Shown here: in pieces, positions 14,267 to 22,448 of the stretch
How positions within the stretch are numbered: position 1 is the first letter of the stretch
How the letters are laid out: each line of letters starts with the position of its first letter
Source: Vulcanimicrobiota bacterium
GTDB lineage: Bacteria > Vulcanimicrobiota > Xenobia > Xenobiales > JADMJV01
Length of the DNA: 64,000 nt
NCBI GenBank assembly: GCA_019637395.1
Contig: JAHBVR010000008.1
Coordinates: 269,070-333,069, forward strand
Direction: 5' to 3'
The notes under the pieces: model-generated
Databases searched by the model: none
What the model was told of the DNA's origin: nothing
The model's input: only the letters and a program-made list of their open reading frames with translations
Made by a program: the position numbers and the translations under genes

Positions 14267-14959
14267 TTAGAGCCCGGCCGTTTCCTCCACGCTTAACAAG
14301 CGATATTCGCCCGGGGCCAGGTCGCCGGTTTCGAAGCGGTGGAAGCGTTGGCGGTGGAGTTTCTCCACCTGGTTGCCGACGGCCAGCCACATGCGTTTGA
14401 CCTGGTGGTAGCGGCCTTCGTGCAGGGTCATCTCCACCTGCTGGGGACCGGTACCTTCGATAGCGCAGGGCAGCAGGGGCTTGTCGTCGTCCTCCAGCAG
14501 GGCTCCGCCGGCGCGCAGTTTCTCCAGTTGCTCAGGAGTGGGCGCATCCACCAGGTCGACTCGATAAACTTTGTCGATCTGAGAGCGGGGCGAGGTCAGG
14601 CGGTGCAGTGCCGCTCCGTCGGTGGTCAGCAGCAGCACACCGGTGGTGTCGCGATCCAGGCGCCCGACGGTGGAGAGAGCCGGCTTGCGCATCAGGTAGC
14701 GGTCGGGAAACATTTCGAAGACCAGACGGCCCACATCTTTGTGGCTGCAGGTCACGCCTTCGGGCTTGTGCAGGAGAATCCAGAGAGGATCGGGGTCGAT
14801 CGGTTCACCGTCCCAGCAGACTTCAAACCATTCCGCTTTCTGGTCGGCTTTGCGCGCCGGCTCCCCGAGTACGGTTACGCGATCGAGATTTTTACGAAGT
14901 TCGCTGCGGGTGCAATACCCCAGGTTCGAGAGCAGTTTGTCTAGGCGTTCTTTCGGCAT
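14267..14959 (-). CDS. RsuA/RluB/RluE-family rRNA pseudouridine synthase
   Basis: A 230-residue pseudouridine synthase. The N terminus has an S4-like RNA-binding segment (ERLDKLLSNLGYCTRSELRK). The catalytic core has WILLHKPEGVTCSHKD and the signature GRLDRDTTGVLLLTTDG with the catalytic Asp, then KVYRVDL and LHEGRYHQVKRMWLAVGN, typical of the RsuA group that isomerises single uridines in 16S or 23S rRNA. The start overlaps the end of the rsmC-like gene by 19 bases, so it is the last gene of a four-gene RNA-modification operon. The exact target position cannot be read from sequence; rsuA is the closest label by length and lay-out. Confidence 0.88.
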   Translation of the reverse strand: MPKERLDKLLSNLGYCTRSELRKNLDRVTVLGEPARKADQKAEWFEVCWDGEPIDPDPLWILLHKPEGVTCSHKDVGRLVFEMFPDRYLMRKPALSTVGRLDRDTTGVLLLTTDGAALHRLTSPRSQIDKVYRVDLVDAPTPEQLEKLRAGGALLEDDDKPLLPCAIEGTGPQQVEMTLHEGRYHQVKRMWLAVGNQVEKLHRQRFHRFETGDLAPGEYRLLSVEETAGL

Positions 14960-15864
14960 TGAAACAGCTTATATCCGCGCTGCTGGCGCACCTCTATCAG
15001 TTGCAGATTAAGGGGGCCCAGTGCCTCCTGGTAAGGGAGGTGTTCATTGGCTACCATCCATAGAGTGCCGGAGCGGCGCAGGGCTCCTGCGGCGCGCGCC
15101 AGCAGGGCCAGGCCCAGGGCGCGATCCTCCTGGCCGGAACCGTGAAATGGCGGGTTTAAGGTGAGCCAGTCGTATCCGCCCGGTGGTTTTTCTTTCACCA
15201 GATCGAGCCAGAGGGGTCGGCAGCGCTCGTCGTGAGCACAATTGGCCCAGGCGGCCCGCACCGCTCGCTGATCCACGTCCACCAAGTCGAGGTGCCGGCA
15301 GCCGCGCTTCAAGAGTTGGCGGGCCAAAAGTCCGGGACCACAGCCCAGGTCAGCCCCGTCTCCAGGCAATTGGGCAGGCAAGAAATCCAGCAGTAATTGA
15401 GATCCTGGATCGAAACGATCCCAACTGAAGAGACCGGGACAGCTGACAAAATCAGCTTCGAGGTAGGGGGGCCGTAAGGCCAGGGGGTCCCCTTGATCAG
15501 GCAGGGTGTCCCGAGCCAGTTCCATGAGGCGGCAGTGATTCTGACTGAAAGAATCGATGGGTTTGAGCTGCTTACGCCAACCATCCGCTCCCAGCCGGTT
15601 CTCCGCGCACAAGAAGACGCGCCCCCCGGCCCGCCGGGCCAGGGCCAGGTATTCCCTGGTTTCCTCGCGGCTGGGGGTGGCCAGCACATGGACTTCCGGG
15701 AAAGTCTGCTGACCATCCCAATCGGGAGCTTCCAGGTTCAGACGCTGACTGCGATCCGGCTGCAAGACCGCGGCCGGCCGCAGCTCGGGATGGGCTCCCC
15801 CGGCTAACTGCAGGGCCGGCACCGGACCTCTTTGGCGGGCCAGCACTTCCAGGGCGGCTCTCAT
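14941..15864 (-). CDS. RsmC/RlmG-like class I rRNA (guanine-N2) methyltransferase
   Basis: The start at 15864 is set by an ATGA overlap with the trhO stop. The 307-residue product has a divergent N-terminal half (a degenerate methyltransferase-like domain in RsmC) and a C-terminal Rossmann methyltransferase: motif I GADLGCGPGLLARQLLKRG, motif II LDLVDVDQRAVRAAW and the catalytic LTLNPPFHGSGQED. NPPF is the signature for exocyclic amino-group methylation of guanine or adenine, and the two-domain lay-out matches RsmC and RlmG. The modified nucleotide is not determinable. It overlaps the following rsuA-like gene by 19 bases, so the genes are coupled. Confidence 0.85.
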   Translation of the reverse strand: MRAALEVLARQRGPVPALQLAGGAHPELRPAAVLQPDRSQRLNLEAPDWDGQQTFPEVHVLATPSREETREYLALARRAGGRVFLCAENRLGADGWRKQLKPIDSFSQNHCRLMELARDTLPDQGDPLALRPPYLEADFVSCPGLFSWDRFDPGSQLLLDFLPAQLPGDGADLGCGPGLLARQLLKRGCRHLDLVDVDQRAVRAAWANCAHDERCRPLWLDLVKEKPPGGYDWLTLNPPFHGSGQEDRALGLALLARAAGALRRSGTLWMVANEHLPYQEALGPLNLQLIEVRQQRGYKLFQCRKNA

Positions 15865-16640
15865 GCCCGGGCGGGCTCGCAATAAAAACACGGTTCCAGC
15901 CCGGGCTGGCCGCATTCAGGGCAGCGCCGATAGCGCTCGCTGGGCTGCAGGTTCTGGTCGAGGGCCACGCGATCATCGAAGACGAAGCATTCGCCTTCAA
16001 AGAAGCCGTGGGGATAGCTCTCCATATAATGCAGAATGCCCCCGTCCAGTTGGTAGACCTCGGTAAAGCCCTGGGCCTTCAGGTAGGGAGCCGCCTTCTC
16101 GCAGCGGATACCGCCGGTGCAGAAGGTGAGGATGGGCTTGTCTTTGGGGACATCCAGACGGGAAACGTAGTCGGCAAATTGAGTGAAGGTGCTGGTGCCC
16201 GGATCGACGGCCCCGCGAAAAGTACCCAGGCGGATTTCATAGTCATTGCGCACGTCCAAAAGCATGACGTCGGGACGTTGCAGCATTTCGTGCCATTCTT
16301 GCGGCGAAAGGTGGGGAGCCGGCGAACCCTTTCGACCGATGGCTCCGCTGGTGACCGTTTCGCGGCGGCGCACCACCTTCCAGCGGCGAAACGGGGCGAA
16401 GGCTGACTGGCTGCGTTTGATGATGCTCAAAGGCAGGCGCTCGGCCAGCCAGGTTTCGATGGCTTCGAGCGTTTCGGCCGCCCCGGCCAGAGTGGCGTTG
16501 AGGCCGTCGGGAGCCACCAGCACCATTCCGTTCAGAGGGGGCTGTCCGGGTTCCCAGCCTTGCAGTCTTTCCAGGAGTCTTTCGATTTCGCCATCCGAGA
16601 GCGGCGTCAGAGCATAGAACGTGGAAACCTGGTAGTTCAA
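15861..16640 (-). CDS. trhO: tRNA uridine(34) hydroxylase, rhodanese-type (TrhO)
   Basis: A 259-residue TrhO (YceA) protein. It makes 5-hydroxyuridine at tRNA position 34, an oxygen-dependent step toward cmo5U/mo5U wobble modification. The N-terminal acylphosphatase-like part includes GMVLVAPDGLNATLAG. The rhodanese domain has VMLLDVRNDYEIRLGTFRGA and the active-site loop TFCTGGIRCEKAAPYLKAQG with the catalytic Cys. The C-terminal CPECGQPGLEPCFYC cysteine cluster could bind a metal. The start is TTG, overlapping the upstream methyltransferase stop (TTGA), and the end overlaps the rsmC-like gene (ATGA). Length is normal for the short TrhO type. Confidence 0.93.
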   Translation of the reverse strand: MNYQVSTFYALTPLSDGEIERLLERLQGWEPGQPPLNGMVLVAPDGLNATLAGAAETLEAIETWLAERLPLSIIKRSQSAFAPFRRWKVVRRRETVTSGAIGRKGSPAPHLSPQEWHEMLQRPDVMLLDVRNDYEIRLGTFRGAVDPGTSTFTQFADYVSRLDVPKDKPILTFCTGGIRCEKAAPYLKAQGFTEVYQLDGGILHYMESYPHGFFEGECFVFDDRVALDQNLQPSERYRRCPECGQPGLEPCFYCEPARA

Positions 16641-18250
16641 CGGCGAGCCTTGATCCAGCCGGCCAGCGGCTCCAGAGAAATGCCCTTGGCCACCGACTCC
16701 AGCGCTTCCTCACAGCGCATCCGCAGCAACAGGTAGGGCGCCACCGGATGTTCCGGGTGATCCAGCAGATAGAGAGACCAGTTGCCATCCTCGGCCAGTT
16801 GGTTCAGGTCGGTTTTGGCCAGGGCTTCACGAATTTCCCGGCCGGCCAGTTGTAGATGAGCGTGCAGCCACATCTTGGCGCTGGGATTTTTCTGCAGCAC
16901 CAGGCGCGACTCGTTCAGTTCCAGGAAAGCCACCAGGCGTTCCACCGCGGACAGATGCAGAGCGCGCAGGAAGGGAGCGTTCTCAAGGGGCCGGGGATTG
17001 GGACCGGGTAAGTAAAGGGCCAGGCTGTCCGCCTCGGGTTTTGCTTGGAAGGCGCTGGAGGGTCCCCAATAAAGAGCGCCGTTCCGGCTTTCAGCCGGTA
17101 GGCGCAAGAGAGTGGCCAGGTTGAGTGGTTCGGGCGGCTGATGTTCGGGAGGGAAGGATTGAAAACCCAACAACCCCGGATCCAGCGGAACATCGCAGTA
17201 GACTCCGTCTTCCCAAGAAATAGAAGGACGGATTCGGTAACTCAGCTTCGCTGCCTGAGCCTGCCTGGCCCAGTCCACCGCTCCACTGTTACAGGGATGG
17301 GCGGGAAAAAGCACCAGTTTGGGCCGGCCATCGTCCGGCAACTGATTGAATTCAGTCACTAACTGGGCCTGAGGAACTTCCGCGATCGGCTGCAGGCTGT
17401 AGATGGCGCGCCCGGCCATGAGGTCGGTGGTCTCCTGGGTGCGATCGGCCCAGACCAGCCCGGTGCCGGCCAATTCCAGTTCCACCGGTTCTTCGCGAGG
17501 CCGCAGGTCGGGCGGCAGGCTATCGTAGGCGAGCGGGGGCACCCACAGGGTGTATTCACTCACCATCTCCACTTGATGGAGTTCTTCGAGGCGGCAGCGG
17601 TCGGCTCGGGTCGGACGTTCGGGGGAATTGGACCCGAAGTAGAGTACCACTTCGTGGTCTGCGCCGAAGGTTTGGGCCAGTTTCTCTCCCAGTGCCCGAA
17701 TGAAACCTCGGAAGCGACCGGGGATCCAGCCTCCCGTATTGTCCCCCAGGCTGGGCACCTGGAAAATGATTTGTGAACAGCCTGGATCGACGGCCACCGC
17801 ATGTAGCAACAGATCGTGGCCTTCGTATATCTGCAGCCCGTAGCGGTGAGCGTCCACGCGCAGGTCGGCCAGCAGGCAGTCGATGGAGGAAACGCCGGGA
17901 AGGATCTCCACCTCGTAGCCCGACTGAGCCGTTTGTTCGATGGCCAGTCGGCTCGGGTCGCAGAAGACCAGGGGGTGCCCATAGGATACCAGGGCCGCGT
18001 TGCCGCCATCGTTCAGGCAGGCCAGCACTTGATCGGCCATCTCCTGGTAGGTCTCACGCCGGGGCTTGCCCAGGGCGTAGTGAGTCATTAAATTGTAGAA
18101 GTTGGGGTTCAACTGGCGCAGCCAGGCTTGCTTTTCCAGATTGTCGGAAATCAGGAAGACCCGGTCGGCCTGGCGCAACGCCTCCAGGCAGCGATGGCTG
18201 GCCTGCTCGGGGCAGCGTAGCCCCAGTCCTAAAACACTCAACTTGGTCAT
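16637..18250 (-). CDS. borosin-type (peptide N-methyltransferase-like) SAM methyltransferase with a second degenerate copy
   Basis: The ATG at 18250 gives 537 residues. Residues 1-235 match the tetrapyrrole-methylase-fold domain of borosin alpha-N-methyltransferases (OphMA, SonM): GLGLRCPEQ, LNPNFYNLMTHYALGK, RRETYQEM (64-71), SYGHPLVFCDPSRLAIE (89-105) and ILPGVSSIDCLLADLRVDAH (116-135). The Tyr/Arg/Tyr set used by OphMA-type enzymes (here Y58, R64 or R65, Y68) is kept. Residues about 310-370 look like a second copy lacking the N-terminal catalytic part: RPSISWEDGVYCDVPLDPGL then LGFQSF. The C-terminal 150 residues are helical and unassigned. No obvious core peptide follows. It heads the trhO operon by TTGA overlap. 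Alternatives are an RNA- or tetrapyrrole-directed methylase. Confidence 0.75.
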   Translation of the reverse strand: MTKLSVLGLGLRCPEQASHRCLEALRQADRVFLISDNLEKQAWLRQLNPNFYNLMTHYALGKPRRETYQEMADQVLACLNDGGNAALVSYGHPLVFCDPSRLAIEQTAQSGYEVEILPGVSSIDCLLADLRVDAHRYGLQIYEGHDLLLHAVAVDPGCSQIIFQVPSLGDNTGGWIPGRFRGFIRALGEKLAQTFGADHEVVLYFGSNSPERPTRADRCRLEELHQVEMVSEYTLWVPPLAYDSLPPDLRPREEPVELELAGTGLVWADRTQETTDLMAGRAIYSLQPIAEVPQAQLVTEFNQLPDDGRPKLVLFPAHPCNSGAVDWARQAQAAKLSYRIRPSISWEDGVYCDVPLDPGLLGFQSFPPEHQPPEPLNLATLLRLPAESRNGALYWGPSSAFQAKPEADSLALYLPGPNPRPLENAPFLRALHLSAVERLVAFLELNESRLVLQKNPSAKMWLHAHLQLAGREIREALAKTDLNQLAEDGNWSLYLLDHPEHPVAPYLLLRMRCEEALESVAKGISLEPLAGWIKARR

Positions 18251-18305
18251 CGCGCCTAGATTTTGGCGCCCACCTCGCTCCCCCTCCCCAAAATTTCCCA
18301 TTCTG

Positions 18306-18314
18306 TGGTATACT
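18306..18314 (+). promoter_or_regulatory. extended -10 promoter for the prepilin gene
   Basis: TGG followed by TATACT forms an extended -10 element (TGnTATAAT type) whose last base is seven bases before the ATG at 18322. Transcription would start at or next to the A of the ATG, so a leaderless mRNA is predicted, in line with the absence of a Shine-Dalgarno sequence. No -35 hexamer is seen. Confidence 0.5.
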
Positions 18315-18321
18315 TGTCCAG

Positions 18322-18759
18322 ATGTGGCGGCGTAAGCGGGGGTTCACCCTCATCGAGCTGATGATCGTGATTGCTATTATTGCGGTCCTGGCGGCGATTC
18401 TAGTGCCCAATTTCAAACGAGCCCGCGCGCGCAGCCAGTTATCCGCCTGCGTTTCGCAGTGTAAGTCCACGGCTACGGCCTTGGAAATGTATGCCGTCGA
18501 CAATGACGGTCGCTTTCCCGATACCAGTGGACTGCCCGGACTGGGGGTACTTACTTCGGGGAATTATCTGAAGCGGTTGCCCACCTGCCCGAGCCGCGGT
18601 ACCTGCACCTTCCTGGATTACGTTGCCACTACGACGCCTGATCGATTCAGTTTTTCATGCGTCGGCAACAACCACGGAGACTGCTTTCCCGGCTTGAACG
18701 GACTGAATATCCCCAGCTACAGCAACGACCTGGGCCCTACGCAGGAGCCGGCGCCTTAG
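18322..18759 (+). CDS. type II/IV prepilin-like protein (pseudopilin)
   Basis: A 145-residue product with a textbook class III signal: basic MWRRKRG, then FTLIELMIVIAIIAVLAAIL with Glu at position +5 after the prepilin peptidase site (G7/F8). The hydrophobic helix is followed by VPNFKRARARSQLSACVSQC and ALEMYAVDNDGRFPD, a pattern of pseudopilins in uncultured phyla. Several cysteines in the globular part could form disulfides. No other pilus gene is adjacent, so assembly factors must be elsewhere. Divergent from the methyltransferase gene. Confidence 0.9.
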   Translation: MWRRKRGFTLIELMIVIAIIAVLAAILVPNFKRARARSQLSACVSQCKSTATALEMYAVDNDGRFPDTSGLPGLGVLTSGNYLKRLPTCPSRGTCTFLDYVATTTPDRFSFSCVGNNHGDCFPGLNGLNIPSYSNDLGPTQEPAP

Positions 18760-18761
18760 AA

Positions 18762-19139
18762 TTACTTGCGACTCAACTGCGCTTCGGCTTCTTCGATTTT
18801 CACGGCGGCATTGGTCGAGAGGTATTCCGCCAGCCCGGCGCCGAGCAGCAAACCGACCGGCAGTCCCAGACCTGAGGACCATAGTCCCGGGTGATTCCCG
18901 ATGGCGGAGAATTGGTTCAATACTGTGGTTTTAGCCAGGTAGTAAACACCTGCGGCGCCCACCGCGGCTCCCGTCCAGGGCAGAGCGTAGGACGCGCGCA
19001 TCAGCCTCTCCTGAGACTGAATGCGATTGAGCAGCAGCATGTCCTGGCCGGTGACCTGGGGCGCTTTGTCGTCGGACAGAGAAGCCACAGGTTTACGCCC
19101 GGCCAGCCTGGGGGGGGTGTGATTGGTCTGAATACGCAT
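18762..19139 (-). CDS. small membrane protein, unknown function
   Basis: A 125-residue product. ATG 19139 is chosen because AGAGGG lies nine bases upstream; a TTG two codons earlier is possible. The N-terminal 45 residues are polar (RIQTNHTPPRLAGRKPV). Two hydrophobic segments follow (PWTGAAVGAAGVYYLAK and GLWSSGLGLPVGLLLGAGLA), then a short acidic helix. The stop lies two bases from the convergent prepilin stop. No family recognised. Confidence 0.65.
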   Translation of the reverse strand: MRIQTNHTPPRLAGRKPVASLSDDKAPQVTGQDMLLLNRIQSQERLMRASYALPWTGAAVGAAGVYYLAKTTVLNQFSAIGNHPGLWSSGLGLPVGLLLGAGLAEYLSTNAAVKIEEAEAQLSRK

Positions 19140-19199
19140 CGTCAAATTCCCTCTCGCAGAGCATAGCCCATGAGGGCTAAGGAAGTGTGAATGCGAAAG

Positions 19200-20678
19200 T
19201 TAACGACCCGCCATTTTCCAGAGTTGGGCTTCGCTGGCCGCCAATACTGCCGGCGCCGGAGGCTCGCTCCGCCGGCCTTCCACGGCTGCCACCGCCGTCA
19301 TCAAGTCCAGCTCCTGTGGGGATCTGGTGCGAGCTAACTTGGGCAGGTACTCCGGCAGGAAATGAGTGGTCAGATTGCCGGCCACGAATTCTGGATGCTC
19401 GAGCACGGCCAAATGAAAGGGAATGGTGTGGGAAATGCCGGCCAGTTGAAATTCGCGCAAGGCCACCAGCATACGGGTGCGGGCTTCTTCGCGGTCGCGT
19501 CCGGTGGTAATGAGCTTGGCCACCATCGAATCAAAGGAACCGGGAACTTCGTAGCCTTGATAGAGATGGGTATCCACGCGCACGCCGGGCCCGGCCGGTA
19601 AATGGAGCCGCTCGATCTTGCCCGGTGTCGGCAGGAAACCGCGATAGGGGTCTTCACAGGTGATGCGGCACTCCATCGACCAGCCGCGCAACTGGACGTC
19701 CTCCTGGCGGATGGGCAGCACCTCTCCGTGAGCCACGCGGATTTGTAATTTGACCAGATCCAACCCGGTGATTTGCTCAGTGACCGGATGCTCTACCTGC
19801 AGGCGCGTATTCACTTCCAAGAAGTAGAAGTTGCGCTGGGCATCGACCAGAAATTCAAAGGTGCCGGCTCCGCAGTAGCCGAGCTTTTTGGCGCCGGCCA
19901 CGGCCGCCTGGCCCATCCGTTCGCGTAGTTCGGGAGTCAGGGCCGGCGAAGGAGCTTCTTCAATCATCTTTTGGAAACGCCGCTGGATGGAGCATTCGCG
20001 CTCACCCAGGTAGACGGCGTTGCCGTGGGCGTCGCCCAGGATTTGAATCTCGACGTGACGGGGCCGCTCTACATATTTTTCCAGGAACAGCTCGCCTGAG
20101 CCGAAGGCGGCCTGGCTTTCCGAACGCGCCTGCGGAAAGGCCTGGCGCAGTTCGGTTTCGTTGTCGACCTTGCGCATGCCGCGCCCGCCTCCCCCGCCGC
20201 TGGCTTTGACCAGCAGGGGGTAGCCGATGGACCTGGCCAGTTCCACCGCTTCCTCCACGGTGGGGACCGGCTCCTCGGTGCCCGGCACCACCGGCAGTCC
20301 GGCCGAAGTCATCAGCTTGCGCGCCTGGTTTTTGTTGCCCAGCCCGTAGATGACTTCCGGGCTCGGACCGATGAAGACAATACCCGAATCGCGGCATAGC
20401 TGGGAAAAGTCCGCGTTCTCGGAGACGAAGCCATAGCCCGGATGGATGGCCTGCGCTCCAACTTTCTTGGCTGCCGCTACCAATCCCTCAATGTCAAGGT
20501 AACAGCCTCGCGGCGTGTCTCCCTTCAGCTCCACCGCCACGTCAGCCAACTCCACGGCCAGCGTATCGCGATCGATGGGTGCGTAAGCCAGCGCCGGCGA
20601 GATACCCAGCTCGCGGCAGGCGCGCAAAAGACGAACGGCAATTTCACCGCGATTAGCAATCAAAATTCGAGAAAACAT
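19200..20678 (-). CDS. accC: biotin carboxylase (acetyl-/acyl-CoA carboxylase subunit)
   Basis: A 492-residue ATP-grasp biotin carboxylase. It charges biotin with CO2 from bicarbonate at the cost of ATP, the first half-reaction of acetyl-CoA carboxylase. Visible motifs are FSRILIANRGEIAVRLLRAC, HPGYGFVSENADFS, the glycine-rich loop LVKASGGGGGRGMRKV, RHVEIQILGD, ERECSIQRRFQKMIEEAPSP and FLEVNTRLQVEHPVTE. The C-terminal tail is about 40 residues longer than in E. coli AccC and lacks a biotinyl domain (no MKM motif). accB is not adjacent, so the carrier protein is elsewhere. It could also serve a propionyl-CoA or pyruvate carboxylase. Confidence 0.93.
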   Translation of the reverse strand: MFSRILIANRGEIAVRLLRACRELGISPALAYAPIDRDTLAVELADVAVELKGDTPRGCYLDIEGLVAAAKKVGAQAIHPGYGFVSENADFSQLCRDSGIVFIGPSPEVIYGLGNKNQARKLMTSAGLPVVPGTEEPVPTVEEAVELARSIGYPLLVKASGGGGGRGMRKVDNETELRQAFPQARSESQAAFGSGELFLEKYVERPRHVEIQILGDAHGNAVYLGERECSIQRRFQKMIEEAPSPALTPELRERMGQAAVAGAKKLGYCGAGTFEFLVDAQRNFYFLEVNTRLQVEHPVTEQITGLDLVKLQIRVAHGEVLPIRQEDVQLRGWSMECRITCEDPYRGFLPTPGKIERLHLPAGPGVRVDTHLYQGYEVPGSFDSMVAKLITTGRDREEARTRMLVALREFQLAGISHTIPFHLAVLEHPEFVAGNLTTHFLPEYLPKLARTRSPQELDLMTAVAAVEGRRSEPPAPAVLAASEAQLWKMAGR

Positions 20679-20718
20679 GGCTGCCAGTTTTTCCCCGGCC
20701 GGCAGCTTCCCTGCGAAT

Positions 20719-21138
20719 TCAGGGCAGCACGACCAGTCCTTGCGTCAGAGCGGCGTTCCGGAGTCGCTGGTCCAGACACACAAAGGAAATTGTTTCTCCC
20801 GAGCGGCGACGCCATATTTCAGCCGCTGCCAGTTGTGCGGCATCGGCAGCTCGTAACGTGTGCACACGCAACATCTCCATTCCTAACCGTCTGACTTCGG
20901 GGGTCGGAAGAACTTCGAGCATACCTTGCCTGAGACGTTCCAGTTCGTTCCGTATGTTGCGAGCTTCCGTTTGGGTAAATTCGCCTTCGCGGACTCTGCG
21001 ACATAATGCTGACTCGCACTCTAGGGGAGTCGACCACCAGATAATATGATTGCTTCCGGTAAAACTTGCGCGCACCTCGGCGCTACGGGGTTCCTGGATG
21101 ACGAGGGGCAAGATAGCGGAGGAATCCCAAAATATCAA
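20719..21138 (-). CDS. PIN-domain toxin (VapC-like) of a Phd/PIN pair
   Basis: A 139-residue PIN protein. The first Asp is in MIFWDSSAILPLV (D5), a conserved Glu in TPLECESALCRRV, and the C-terminal acidic pair in RAADAAQLAAA (D98) and SFVCLDQRLR. PIN toxins cleave RNA, often tRNA or rRNA, using Mg2+ held by this acidic triad. The start overlaps the antitoxin stop by four bases (ATGA), the usual coupling. Located downstream of the antitoxin in a two-gene operon with its own promoter. Confidence 0.88.
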   Translation of the reverse strand: MIFWDSSAILPLVIQEPRSAEVRASFTGSNHIIWWSTPLECESALCRRVREGEFTQTEARNIRNELERLRQGMLEVLPTPEVRRLGMEMLRVHTLRAADAAQLAAAEIWRRRSGETISFVCLDQRLRNAALTQGLVVLP

Positions 21139-21395
21139 AATCGGTCTTCTCGTTCTATTTCCACCGGGCGACTGCTTTGGGCCTGTATTGCGGGTAACTG
21201 AGCCTCTGCCTCGGGTAAACGTAACAGACCTTGCTTGACCATGTCCAGGATAACTTCGTCAAACGAGTTGGTCACCGCGCAGAGGCGAGCTACCGGGCGG
21301 CCACGCTCGGTCAGCACCACTTCTTCCCCCGCCTTTACGTGGGCAATCAGGGAACTAAGCTTGGCTTTGGCTTCGGCGATCGATGCTCGTCTCAT
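21135..21395 (-). CDS. Phd/YefM-family antitoxin
   Basis: An 86-residue antitoxin. The N-terminal DNA-binding part is MRRASIAEAKAKLSSLIAHV with GEEVVLTERGRPVARLCAV, the standard Phd/YefM fold. The acidic C-terminal tail (from about residue 45) would wrap the PIN toxin. Its promoter hexamers lie directly upstream and place the transcription start within about two bases of the ATG, so translation is probably leaderless. Confidence 0.9.
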   Translation of the reverse strand: MRRASIAEAKAKLSSLIAHVKAGEEVVLTERGRPVARLCAVTNSFDEVILDMVKQGLLRLPEAEAQLPAIQAQSSRPVEIEREDRF

Positions 21396-21403
21396 ATGTG
21401 ACC

Positions 21404-21432
21404 ATCATAGTCATCCCGAGCTGAAGGGTCAA
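21404..21432 (-). promoter_or_regulatory. sigma-70-type promoter of the Phd/PIN operon
   Basis: On the minus strand TTGACC (21432-21427) and TATGAT (21409-21404) are separated by exactly 17 bases, each matching the consensus at five of six positions. The -10 ends eight bases before the ATG at 21395, so the message would have almost no leader. Phd-type antitoxins usually repress their own promoter, but I see no strong palindrome. Confidence 0.7.
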
Positions 21433-21435
21433 TGG

Positions 21436-22311
21436 TTACAGATTGCCGGACCACCAGGTTTTGACTTGCACTTTCATACGCTTCCAGATGCTCTTTTTTA
21501 GTTCGCGGATCTCGCCCAGGCGTTGCAGCACTTCGTAGGCGGACTCGGGGCGTTGCTCGGCTTCTTTTTGCAGCAGGTCGCCGAGTAGCAGCTCCAGTTT
21601 GGGGTTGGCTTCGGGTGCGAAGCGGCGCAAGGGGGGAAAGTTAAAGCGGAACGGCTCGGGGTCTTGCAAAGTGAGCAACTGATAGAGGGTGGCTCCCAAG
21701 GCATAGAGGTCCGAGCGGGGACTGGTCTTTCCCAGATACTGCTCGATGGGCGCGTAGCCGGGCGTTCCGTAGGCGGTGGTGTCACCGGCCTGGGTGGGAT
21801 TGAGCACGCGGGCGATGCCGAAGTCGACCAGTTTCAGAGGTCCGCGCACGCTGACCATGACGTTGGCCGGTTTCAGGTCGCGGTAGACGATGGGGGGCTC
21901 CAAGGAGTGCAGGTAGTGCAGCACTTCGCACAACTGGGCTCCCCAGGAGATGACGTCGCCTTCAGGGATGGGAACTTTAGCATCCTTGAGCACCGACTGC
22001 AGAGTGGGCCCCTCTACTCGCTCCATCACCAAAAAATGGCGGCCCTGTTCTTGAAAGCGGGCCACCACTTTGGGCAGATAAGGGTGCTCCAGTTGCATCA
22101 ACATGTCCGCTTCGCGCGAGAACATGTTCCAGGTTTCCAGTTGCTCCTGGGACGAGAGGCCGGACACGTCGACTTCTTTGAGGGCCCAGACTTTGCCCTT
22201 CTCACGGGTGTCCCGCACAAACCAGACGGTTCCGCTGGCGCCCGTGCCCAGCAGGCGCTCAATGCGGTAGCGGCCGGCCAGGATGCGGCCGATACCGGAG
22301 GGAGACTGCAC
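21436..22311 (-). CDS. eukaryotic-type Ser/Thr protein kinase
   Basis: The GTG at 22311 is proposed because it places the kinase fold about 12 residues in; the frame stays open upstream and a GTG at 22380 is an alternative. The 291-residue product is a complete Hanks-type kinase: glycine loop RLLGTGASGTVWFV, catalytic Lys in VWALKEVDV, VYRDLKPANVMVS (Tyr instead of His in the HRD motif), LVDFGIARV and GTPGYAPIEQYLGKTSPRSD. It ends with a short basic helix (KKSIWKRMKVQVKTWW), and no transmembrane or sensor domain is present. It lies downstream of two ABC-2-like permease genes on the same strand, about 140 bases away, so it may phosphorylate or be regulated with them. Confidence 0.85.
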   Translation of the reverse strand: MQSPSGIGRILAGRYRIERLLGTGASGTVWFVRDTREKGKVWALKEVDVSGLSSQEQLETWNMFSREADMLMQLEHPYLPKVVARFQEQGRHFLVMERVEGPTLQSVLKDAKVPIPEGDVISWGAQLCEVLHYLHSLEPPIVYRDLKPANVMVSVRGPLKLVDFGIARVLNPTQAGDTTAYGTPGYAPIEQYLGKTSPRSDLYALGATLYQLLTLQDPEPFRFNFPPLRRFAPEANPKLELLLGDLLQKEAEQRPESAYEVLQRLGEIRELKKSIWKRMKVQVKTWWSGNL

Positions 22312-22448
22312 GCTGCTCAGAAGCCGGTGCCGCGAAGCGGCCTGGCGCTCTTCTGGTTGTGCTGAAATTGCCCCGTGCACGGTACGCGGTCGGGAAGCCA
22401 GCTTGCTGGTGACAGACCGCCTGAGCCTGGGGCAATTTTCAAGCCGCT

